7,667 nt of DNA, taken from Bacteroidota bacterium (GTDB lineage Bacteria > Bacteroidota > Bacteroidia > Chitinophagales > Chitinophagaceae). The stretch is from NCBI GenBank assembly GCA_023386395.1, contig JAEWJV010000428.1:1-7667 (forward strand), written 5' to 3'. Position numbers and translations under genes: made by a program. A model generated the notes under the pieces. It did not search any database. It was not told the origin of the DNA and saw only the letters and a list, made by a program, of their open reading frames with translations. This document shows, in pieces, positions 1 through 6,064 of the stretch; position 1 is the stretch's first letter; the number at the start of each line of letters is the position of its first letter.

Positions 1-344
1 GTAATAGGTAATGCTGTATGCAGTTTAACCAGCCACTTAAATATGTACTAATATTATCTTTTTGCGCCAAGTGAAACCAGTAGCCAGCCAAAAGCTATGC
101 AGCACCATAATATACGAACGAAAATTAGTGAATTCATAGTTATAAATTTTATGGCTGCAAGCTATTTATTGCTATAAAAAAGGAAAACAACCAGTCGGTT
201 AATTGTATAAAAAAATAGGTGAATGAAAGCATTGCTGCGATGAAACGCCCCTGTAAAATATATTTTTCATGCAAAGGAATGCAGGCTATGGCGTTCCACG
301 AGACAATCGAAAATAAACCTGCACGAATGAAGCAGAACCTGTTT
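1..344. other. Region without a recognisable gene
   Basis: I see no convincing gene here. The plus strand is open only to a stop at 49-51 in the first frame, which could be the last codons of a gene beginning outside the window, but 16 residues cannot be identified. The minus strand gives only very short reading frames. A plus-strand frame opening with GTG at 219 runs through the hairpin and into the antisense of the next gene, so it is not believable. The stretch is AT-rich with several A-tracts and shows no tRNA cloverleaf or repeat array. Confidence 0.6.
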
Positions 345-382
345 AAATTACAAAGCCACTTTCATAAGTGGCTTTGTAATTT
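345..382 (-). terminator. Perfect 17-bp hairpin, likely terminator of the exported-protein gene
   Basis: Arms 345-361 and 366-382 are exact reverse complements around a TCAT tetraloop, with a GC-containing core (AAGCCACTT / AAGTGGCTT) and AT-rich base. The hairpin lies 18 bases past the stop of the minus-strand gene ending at 400, where an intrinsic terminator is expected. On the minus strand the 3' arm ends in TTT and is followed by AAAC, so the U-tract is short. On the plus strand it reads into TTTTTATATAT, which is a better tail. It may therefore work in both directions. Confidence 0.65.
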
Positions 383-399
383 TTATATATATGAATGTT

Positions 400-984
400 T
401 TATTGTTTTAAATACTTACCCAAGGCTTTGCCTGCATCAGCATAGGCTTCTGCAATCCTTCCGCCGGTATCAAAATCATAACCGCCAAAAGTTCTACCCA
501 AAGCTTTATCAACAGAAATTTTTGCAACTACATTGGCGGGGTTTGCTGTTTCCACAATTAATGCAATGGCATTTATCTGGGCGTTTTTACGCATTACACC
601 AACGTTATATCCCGGCTCGGTAAAAATGGTTTTAAAGATTAAAGTGTATTTAGCTTTCTTGCTGTTTGATTTATCACTGTACTCAGTAAAAAGCTCTTCA
701 AATTTTGGTTCAAAACGGCTTTCCCTGTCATCCACCCAGGCTTTAGCCCAGGTATCACCCCTGCCGGCTTCTTTGTTATTGTAGTCTTCTTTTTTCTTGG
801 CTATATAATCTTCTTCTTTATCAAATTTGCCTACGCTCATGTTATCGTAAGTATATTCTAAGTTGATGCTTGATTCTGCTTTAACGGCATCAATGCTTCC
901 TTCCAATACTTTAATTTTTTGCGCCTTAAGGTTACCTGAAAAAGCAAACAATGCAATGGCTGCAAGTGCTAACAGTTTTTTCAT
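400..984 (-). CDS. Exported protein of unknown function
   Basis: This 194-residue protein has a clear Sec signal peptide: Lys-Lys at residues 2-3, a hydrophobic stretch at about 4-17, and a likely signal peptidase I site after Ala21 (LKA|Q). There is no lipobox cysteine, so the mature protein is probably periplasmic or secreted. The mature part is rich in Lys, Asp and Glu in its first half (a charged stretch around 50-110, including GRGDTWAKAW). It then has a beta-like segment (YTLIFKTIF, about 133-141) and an Ala/Gly-rich C-terminal helix. I do not recognise a named domain; it resembles uncharacterised exported proteins of Bacteroidota, a weak impression from memory. The ATG at 984 is preceded by an A-rich stretch without a Shine-Dalgarno, as is usual for the phylum. 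The 148-base gap to the lipocalin gene and a hairpin downstream suggest a single-gene transcript. Confidence 0.85.
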   Translation of the reverse strand: MKKLLALAAIALFAFSGNLKAQKIKVLEGSIDAVKAESSINLEYTYDNMSVGKFDKEEDYIAKKKEDYNNKEAGRGDTWAKAWVDDRESRFEPKFEELFTEYSDKSNSKKAKYTLIFKTIFTEPGYNVGVMRKNAQINAIALIVETANPANVVAKISVDKALGRTFGGYDFDTGGRIAEAYADAGKALGKYLKQ

Positions 985-1132
985 TTTGGTTGTTTTAATG
1001 GTTTTTAGATGTTTTTGATTAAAGGGTAAAAGAAATAAATACTATTCAATTAGAAAATAAATTTATGATGAAATGTTATTTCCGGGTTATGAGCTGTGCA
1101 TAGTGGGTCGTTTTCTCAATTGCCGTAAATAG

Positions 1133-1678
1133 TCAGCTTTGTCTTGTCCATACCAGGTCGTCGATCGGGAAGCCGGCAGTTTGTGCAATGAACAAATATT
1201 CGCTGGTAATATTTTCAGGCATTGTTTTTTCCCTTGAAAGCAGCCATAAATAATTTAAGTTATGCCCTGCCACCAGCGCATATTTATATTCCTTATCGAT
1301 GGCAATAATATTATAACCGGAATAGAAAGGCCCAAAGAATGATACTTTTAGCTGGCCTGTGGCTTCATCACTAACAAACTTGGCTTTACCTGTTGCGGTT
1401 TTGCTTTTATTATTTTTAACATCATAACCACTGTTTATAACTTTTACAGTGCCATTCCTGTTTAAAGAATAGTCTGCTGTAACATTCTCCAGGCCTCTTT
1501 CCCAATAAAAATCAAGCCTTGCAATCTCATACCACCTGCCCATGTATTTTTCTTTATTAAAACCTGTTATAGCATTAATGCCGATAGGGATTGTTTTTTT
1601 AGTCCTTAATATTAAGTAAGCAATGCCGGCCGTTGCCAGTGCAGCACCTGCTGCGATTAAATGTTTTTTTTGCTTCAT
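1133..1678 (-). CDS. blc: Blc-type bacterial lipocalin, membrane-anchored
   Basis: This 181-residue protein is a lipocalin of the Blc/apolipoprotein D type, an eight-stranded barrel that binds fatty acids or lysophospholipids at the cell envelope. The first structurally conserved region is at residues 47-54 (GRWYEIAR), followed by YSLNRNGTVKV at 70-80. The second conserved region is YALVAGHNLNYLWLLSR at about 133-149, and the C-terminal part ends in LVWTRQS. Length fits the family. E. coli Blc is an outer-membrane lipoprotein; here the N-terminus has a basic start and a hydrophobic segment at about 8-24 but no cysteine. It is therefore either an uncleaved membrane anchor or a signal peptide with a poor cleavage site. 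The gene stands alone, with about 150 bases free on either side. Its ligand cannot be told from sequence. Confidence 0.9.
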   Translation of the reverse strand: MKQKKHLIAAGAALATAGIAYLILRTKKTIPIGINAITGFNKEKYMGRWYEIARLDFYWERGLENVTADYSLNRNGTVKVINSGYDVKNNKSKTATGKAKFVSDEATGQLKVSFFGPFYSGYNIIAIDKEYKYALVAGHNLNYLWLLSREKTMPENITSEYLFIAQTAGFPIDDLVWTRQS

Positions 1679-1833
1679 GTTTCTGTTGAATTAATCGAAA
1701 GAATAACATATATCGTTCCATATTTTTGGGAGCGGTTTGCGATTAATACTGATGATGAATAATGATTTACCTGCCCGGAAAGTGGTTAAGTTATATGAAC
1801 ACTTAAGGTCGTCAGCCGTAGTGAACAATATTA

Positions 1834-2460
1834 CTATGCAGCATTCATTGCATACATAATAATGTTCACGCCAAATTTTGTATTGTCTTCAGATAGAAAA
1901 CGCTTGTTGCGATAATCGTAATCCCACTCGCAGCCATAATCTTTATTACTGTATAATAAACCAATGCGGCCGTTTATTTCAATGGCTTTCAGGTAATCAT
2001 GTACGAGGTCATCGCCCCATCCATTCAGTTCGAAAGAAGTAGAGGGCGGGCCTTTTTCAAACGAAAAAAAAGAATGATAGATTTCATGTGTATGAGGAAT
2101 TTTTTTCAATGCATCCTTTCCAAAAAGGCTTGCTGCCTGTGCTTCAAACGATTTTGCAAACAATCCGTCAATATCATGGTTGCAGTCATCGGCAAAAACA
2201 AAACCGCCGTTTTCAACATATTGCTTAAAATTGGCAGCTTCTTTTTTATCAAACTGCACCAGTTTATGCCCGCTTATATAACAAAAGGGATATTGAAAGA
2301 TTTCATCGCTTGAAAGGTCAATTACCTTTTCCGTCATGTTAATGGGAATAGTTGTGTATTCGAGTAAAGAGTTGAGTATATTGGCGGGCATACGCTGGTC
2401 TGTATCCCAGTCGCCTGAACGATAACGGAGTCTTACAAAAGTGAATGTAGCGTTATGCAT
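1834..2460 (-). CDS. DUF4159 domain protein
   Basis: This 208-residue protein is essentially one DUF4159 domain. Family-like segments are RLRYRSGDWDTDQRMP near the N-terminus (about 10-25), GGFVFADDCN at 85-94, HEIYHSFF at 125-132, and GRIGLLYSNKDYGCEWDYD at 164-182, with a hydrophobic FGVNIIMYAM close to the C-terminus. The alternation of strands and helices suits the class I glutamine-amidotransferase-like fold proposed for the family, but I see no amidotransferase catalytic nucleophile elbow, so no enzymatic role is claimed. There is no signal peptide or membrane segment, so it is probably cytoplasmic. I chose the ATG at 2460; a TTG two codons upstream (2466) is possible but less likely. 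It is divergent from the MoxR cluster, and DUF4159 proteins commonly accompany MoxR/DUF58/BatA/DUF4175 genes, so a shared function is inferred. Confidence 0.88.
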   Translation of the reverse strand: MHNATFTFVRLRYRSGDWDTDQRMPANILNSLLEYTTIPINMTEKVIDLSSDEIFQYPFCYISGHKLVQFDKKEAANFKQYVENGGFVFADDCNHDIDGLFAKSFEAQAASLFGKDALKKIPHTHEIYHSFFSFEKGPPSTSFELNGWGDDLVHDYLKAIEINGRIGLLYSNKDYGCEWDYDYRNKRFLSEDNTKFGVNIIMYAMNAA

Positions 2461-2476
2461 TGCCAATTATACAAAC

Positions 2477-2500
2477 AAAAAATATGCTTGCATATTTTTT
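2477..2500. promoter_or_regulatory. Operator-like near-palindrome ahead of DUF4159
   Basis: Arms 2477-2487 and 2490-2500 are exact reverse complements of 11 bases each, with only two bases (TT) between them; the core reads ATATGC-TT-GCATAT flanked by A and T runs. The two-base centre is too short for a stable loop, so an operator bound by a dimeric regulator is more likely than an RNA hairpin. It ends 16 bases before the DUF4159 ATG. A related half-site, ATATGCAA, recurs on the plus strand at 2601-2608, and TTATGCAA at 2632-2639, on the MoxR side. The function is inferred. Confidence 0.45.
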
Positions 2501-2522
2501 TATTTATTTGGTTGTCTGGGCC

Positions 2523-2583
2523 CTGGTTTTATGGGATCAAGGATCAAAAAAAGTTTGGAATGAGCAATCATCTATAAAACCAG
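2523..2583. repeat. Spaced 10-bp inverted repeat
   Basis: CTGGTTTTAT at 2523-2532 is matched exactly by ATAAAACCAG at 2574-2583, with 41 bases between the arms. The spacing is too long for a classical terminator hairpin. It could be a pair of protein-binding half-sites or the base of a longer leader structure upstream of the MoxR gene. A chance occurrence is possible in AT-rich sequence, but the CTGG ends make it somewhat less likely. Confidence 0.4.
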
Positions 2584-2665
2584 TCATGTAATTTTTTGCG
2601 ATATGCAATGTTTATGTTCATTTTATTTTTATTATGCAATAAATTGAAACCTATTCAAAATAAAC

Positions 2666-3670
2666 ATGCAGGAAATAACAGAAAATACCGTGCGGGAATT
2701 AACGGCCAAAACTGCGCGGCTGAAGCAGGAAATTCAAAAAGTAATTGTGGGCCAGGAGAATGTAATTGATGAAATATTAGTTGCACTTTTTGCAGGCGGC
2801 CATTGCCTTTTGGAAGGCGTGCCCGGCCTTGCCAAAACATTAATGGTGCGTACTATTGCACAGGCGCTGCATTTATCATTCAGAAGAATACAATTCACCC
2901 CGGATTTAATGCCAACTGATATTCTTGGTACAGAAATCTTGGAAGAAGACCATACCACCGGCAAGCGTTTTTTTAAATTCAATAAAGGCCCGTTGTTTGC
3001 TAATATTGTGCTGGCGGATGAAATAAACCGTACACCGCCTAAAACGCAATCCGCCCTGCTGGAAGCTATGCAGGAATTTGAAATAACTTATGGTGGCCAA
3101 ACCTATAAATTAGATAAACCTTTCTTTATTCTTGCTACGCAAAACCCCATTGAGCAGGCGGGCACTTATCCTTTGCCGGAAGCACAGCTCGACAGGTTTT
3201 TGTTGTACATCAAAATAGGTTATCCTTCTGCAAAAGAAGAAACTGATATTTTAAGCAATACAACCAGCAATCGTGTAAGCAATGTGCAGGCTGTATTAAG
3301 CGCAGATGAAATACAACAATTGCAAACACTTGTGCGCGATGTGCATATAAGCGAAGACCTGGTGCAATATGTTGCAACGCTGATAAGGGCAACACGCCCT
3401 GATGATACAACCGTAAATTATGTGAGAGAATGGGTGCGGTGGGGCGCCGGCCCGCGTGCAGGGCAGGCGTTGATATTAACGGCTAAATCACGCGCTTTAT
3501 TAAAAGGCCGGTATGCGGTTGTTATGGAAGATATCCAGGCAATGGCAGCACCCGTTTTGCGCCATCGCATACTGATGAACTTTAAAGCTGAAGCAGAACA
3601 GATAAATTCAGATAATGTAACGGAAATATTGTTGAAAGAAATAGCACGCAGCAAAACGGCGTTGGGATGA
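2666..3670 (+). CDS. MoxR-type AAA+ ATPase
   Basis: This 334-residue protein is a complete MoxR-family AAA+ ATPase, which uses ATP hydrolysis to remodel or activate partner proteins, typically ones with VWA domains. It is cytoplasmic, with no signal peptide or membrane segment. The Walker A motif is GVPGLAKT at 51-58 and Walker B is IVLADEINR at 114-122 (Asp118, Glu119). Sensor 1 lies in ATQNP at 157-161 (Asn160), the arginine finger in PEAQLDRF at 171-178 (Arg177), and sensor 2 in GPRA at 262-265 (Arg264). All catalytic residues are present and the length is normal for the family. The ATG at 2666 follows the A-rich sequence AAAATAAAC rather than a Shine-Dalgarno. It is the first gene of a four-gene cluster; the DUF58 gene begins 21 bases after its TGA stop in the same reading frame. 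The next gene encodes its likely VWA-like partner. Confidence 0.96.
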   Translation: MQEITENTVRELTAKTARLKQEIQKVIVGQENVIDEILVALFAGGHCLLEGVPGLAKTLMVRTIAQALHLSFRRIQFTPDLMPTDILGTEILEEDHTTGKRFFKFNKGPLFANIVLADEINRTPPKTQSALLEAMQEFEITYGGQTYKLDKPFFILATQNPIEQAGTYPLPEAQLDRFLLYIKIGYPSAKEETDILSNTTSNRVSNVQAVLSADEIQQLQTLVRDVHISEDLVQYVATLIRATRPDDTTVNYVREWVRWGAGPRAGQALILTAKSRALLKGRYAVVMEDIQAMAAPVLRHRILMNFKAEAEQINSDNVTEILLKEIARSKTALG

Positions 3671-3691
3671 TTGAAAAAGAACAGAAAGACT

Positions 3692-4579
3692 ATGAACAAT
3701 CTTTTACACCCCAAAACATTAATGGCCATCAAAGATCTTTCACTCGCTGCGAAAAAAACAGTGGATGGTTTTATGAGTGGTATTAATAAAAGTAATGTAA
3801 AAGGTGCAGGGCTTGAGTTCAGTCAATACAGAAGCTATCAGCCCGGCGATGATTTACGGTGGCTCGACTGGAAAATGTATGCCCGCAGCGACCGTTATTA
3901 TATACGCGAATCGGAAATCGAGACAAGCATTTCAGTTCGTTTTTTAATTGATGCGAGCCGTTCTATGCTGCATGAAGATAGCGGCATCAGCAAAATTGAT
4001 TATGCAAAATATATGGCAGCTGCATTGGCATATCTCGCACAATCACAAGGCGATGCCATTGGCTTGTATGTGTTTAAAGAAGGCGGGTTATTTTCATTGG
4101 CATCAAGAAAAGATGCGCAGCATCTTACCAGGTTTTTTTACCAGTTGCAAAACATACAGCCTGCAGGAAAATTTACGGAACTCATTCATTATAAACACAT
4201 ATTTACAGGCGGACATAAAAGGGAATTACTTGTTTTTATGACAGATATGTATGAGCAGGATAAGGAGATAACAAAATTACTGGACGTCTTGTCTTCGCTG
4301 AAGCATGATATAATTGTGTTTCACCTGATGGGTGAGAATGAACTTGCATTGGAATACGGTAATTATACGGCTGTGCAGGATTTGGAAACGGGTGAAAAGA
4401 TCAGTATAAATACAAGAGAAACAAGAAAGTTGTATGAAGAAAGGCTGCAGCAATATTTATCCGGCGTGCGCATGAACCTGCTGGATAAACATATTTATTA
4501 CAGGCTCGTAAGCATGGCTGAACCATTGGATAAATCGTTGCGGGATTTTTTAACGCAAAGGCAAAAAAATTTTGTTTAA
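3692..4579 (+). CDS. DUF58 protein with VWA-like MIDAS motif
   Basis: This 295-residue DUF58 protein is the likely substrate or partner of the MoxR ATPase. The family signature spans residues 40-61: GLEFSQYRSYQPGDDLRWLDWK, followed by AR and a tyrosine-rich segment. The VWA-like part starts with FLIDASRSM, giving a metal-ion-dependent adhesion site of the form DxSxS (Asp87, Ser89, Ser91). A later Thr (GKFTEL, about 163) and the Asp of FMTDMY (185) could complete the site. There is no membrane segment, so it is probably cytoplasmic or peripherally membrane-bound. I chose the ATG at 3692 because family members begin shortly before the (L)xPKxLxxIKxL segment. A TTG directly after the MoxR stop (3671) would add seven basic, poorly conserved residues. 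Its TAA stop is three bases from the next gene, so co-translation is likely. Confidence 0.93.
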   Translation: MNNLLHPKTLMAIKDLSLAAKKTVDGFMSGINKSNVKGAGLEFSQYRSYQPGDDLRWLDWKMYARSDRYYIRESEIETSISVRFLIDASRSMLHEDSGISKIDYAKYMAAALAYLAQSQGDAIGLYVFKEGGLFSLASRKDAQHLTRFFYQLQNIQPAGKFTELIHYKHIFTGGHKRELLVFMTDMYEQDKEITKLLDVLSSLKHDIIVFHLMGENELALEYGNYTAVQDLETGEKISINTRETRKLYEERLQQYLSGVRMNLLDKHIYYRLVSMAEPLDKSLRDFLTQRQKNFV

Positions 4580-4582
4580 CTA

Positions 4583-6064
4583 TTGTTGAGTTTTTTACAA
4601 CCGATATGGCTTTATGCAATCAGCGGAATCATTATCCCCATTGCTATTCACTTCTGGAATATCAAAGAAGGCAGGGCTTTTCCTGTTGGCAGTATTGCGC
4701 TTCTTGAAAAAAGTAAAAAGAAATATACAAGAACACTTCGCATTAACGAGTGGCTGCTTTTAGCGCTTCGTTGCTTATTGATCATCCTGCTTGCGGTGTT
4801 ACTGGCTAAGCCTGTGAAACAGCAAAGTTTTAATAACAGCCGTGGATGGATTTTAATAGATAAACAAAATGCCGGCGATGTTTATAATCATTTTAAAACT
4901 ACTATTGATTCGTTGTTAAACAAAGGATTTGAATTGCATCAGTTTGATGAAAGCTTTGAACGAACAAGCTTAAAAAATGCTCTTAATTCAAAAGATACAA
5001 CTGCCCGTGAAATATCCTATTGGAAGCTGATAAAAGAAGCGGACAATAAACTGCCTGCATCCTTTCCTGTTTATGTGTTTACTTCAAACAGGTTGAAAGA
5101 TTTTAAAGGTGAAAGGCCGCAGGTAAATATTAATGTAAAATGGTTTGCCTATGCCGCAGATGCTGCAACAAAACAATTAGTAAAAGCGTGGCTGGGAAAT
5201 GACGGGGATATTCATGTAATGCTGAATAACAGTAGCGCTTCTGGTAATGTATTTAGCTATGAGGATGTGCCACCGGGTAAAATAGAAGGTGGCGAATATT
5301 TAATATCATCAAACAATGGGCAATCGTTAATTGCATATAACCACCAGCCGCTCGTTGTTGTCGATACAGCGGCGCTGCACATTAGTATTTACCCGGGCGA
5401 ATATAAGCAGGACGCAAACTATATTAAGGCTGCGCTTGATGCGATAAAAGGATTCACAAAACAAAATATAGAAATTATAATATTCAATAGCACCGTCAAT
5501 CTTCCCCAAAAAACAAACTGGCTGTTCTGGCTGAGCGACGACGCAATTCCCAATAATATAACTGCTGAAAAAATTTTCAGGTATGTTAAAGGAAAAGAGG
5601 TTGATGAATCTTCGGTTATCAGTGCTAATTCTACAATGGCAAAGCCAATTGCCATTAATAAAATAATTATAGCTGACTCTTTAAAAAGTAAACCAGGCAG
5701 TCAAATATGGAAAGATGGCTTTGGCAATCCTTTATTAACGAATGAAACGAATAATAATATTGATGTATATAATTTTTATTCGCATTTCAATCCTCAGTGG
5801 AATGATCTTGTTTGGAGCGATGCCTTTCCCTCCATGTTGTTGCATTTGATTTTTGAAGATGAAATAGCTGGTATAAATAAATTGTATGCTGATGAAAGAG
5901 TAATGGATGAAAAGCAGATACAGGCTGCATTCCATGCTGATGCAAATAAAAAAATTATTTCAGCTAAAAAAGATGTATCAACTGTTTTTTGGTTGATCAT
6001 ATTCCTGCTTTTTTGCGCAGAAAGAATTATTTCATTCAGGACAAAAACAAGTGCTGCTGTATGA
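4583..6064 (+). CDS. BatA-type membrane protein with TTG start
   Basis: This 493-residue protein starts with a BatA N-terminal (aerotolerance regulator) domain. It has membrane helix 1 at about 6-24 (QPIWLY...IPIAIHFW), a basic cytoplasmic loop at 25-55, and helix 2 at about 56-76. A large, presumably periplasmic region follows (77-465), then a last helix at about 466-484 (STVFWLIIFLLFCAERIISF). Unlike true BatA it shows no DxSxS MIDAS: the strand after helix 2 reads GWILIDKQN (88-96). Together with VYVFTSNRLKDFKG this suggests a degenerate VWA-like fold, which is my inference. The rest, ending in DLVWSDAFPSMLLHLIFED, is not assignable. No ATG occurs before about residue 212 and the upstream in-frame stop is one codon away, so the start must be TTG at 4583 or 4586. 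It probably anchors the system in the inner membrane. Confidence 0.87.
   Translation: MLSFLQPIWLYAISGIIIPIAIHFWNIKEGRAFPVGSIALLEKSKKKYTRTLRINEWLLLALRCLLIILLAVLLAKPVKQQSFNNSRGWILIDKQNAGDVYNHFKTTIDSLLNKGFELHQFDESFERTSLKNALNSKDTTAREISYWKLIKEADNKLPASFPVYVFTSNRLKDFKGERPQVNINVKWFAYAADAATKQLVKAWLGNDGDIHVMLNNSSASGNVFSYEDVPPGKIEGGEYLISSNNGQSLIAYNHQPLVVVDTAALHISIYPGEYKQDANYIKAALDAIKGFTKQNIEIIIFNSTVNLPQKTNWLFWLSDDAIPNNITAEKIFRYVKGKEVDESSVISANSTMAKPIAINKIIIADSLKSKPGSQIWKDGFGNPLLTNETNNNIDVYNFYSHFNPQWNDLVWSDAFPSMLLHLIFEDEIAGINKLYADERVMDEKQIQAAFHADANKKIISAKKDVSTVFWLIIFLLFCAERIISFRTKTSAAV

Larger units (their letters stand above)
2461..2665. promoter_or_regulatory. Divergent intergenic control region
   Basis: These 205 bases separate the starts of the DUF4159 gene (minus) and the MoxR gene (plus), so promoters for both must lie here or just inside. 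The region is AT-rich with long T and A runs. I could not place a confident Bacteroidota promoter (TTTG with TAnnTTTG); the near matches, such as TAATTTTTTG at 2589-2598, have wrong internal spacing. It holds a near-palindrome, a spaced inverted repeat and a tandem GGATCAA heptamer (2534-2540 and 2541-2547). Confidence 0.6.

Noticed and set aside
1..51. Possible C-terminal end of an upstream plus-strand gene (stop at 49-51)
   Set aside because: Sixteen codons are too few to separate from chance and show no recognisable motif.
1..399. Search for tRNA, CRISPR or mobile-element ends in the gene-poor left edge
   Set aside because: No cloverleaf, regularly spaced repeats, terminal inverted repeats or transposase remnants were found by eye.
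219..623. Plus-strand reading frame of 134 codons starting with GTG
   Set aside because: It runs through the perfect hairpin at 345-382 and is antisense to the exported-protein gene; the product is rich in His, Gln, Tyr and Cys with no domain-like pattern.
1999..2313. Plus-strand reading frame antisense to the DUF4159 gene
   Set aside because: The minus strand carries a recognisable conserved domain over the same bases; the plus-strand product is Phe/Lys/Cys-rich noise.
2554..2598. Possible Bacteroidota promoter made of TTTG at 2554 and TAATTTTTTG at 2589
   Set aside because: The spacing between elements is about 31 bases, too long, and the -7 element has extra T residues, so it does not fit the consensus.
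3671..3691. TTG directly after the MoxR stop as the start of DUF58
   Set aside because: It would add only seven basic residues before the conserved part, while an ATG at 3692 fits the usual N-terminus. It remains a possible minor start.
3948..4241. Plus-strand frame inside the DUF58 gene
   Set aside because: It overlaps a well-supported conserved gene in another frame and its product shows no recognisable features.
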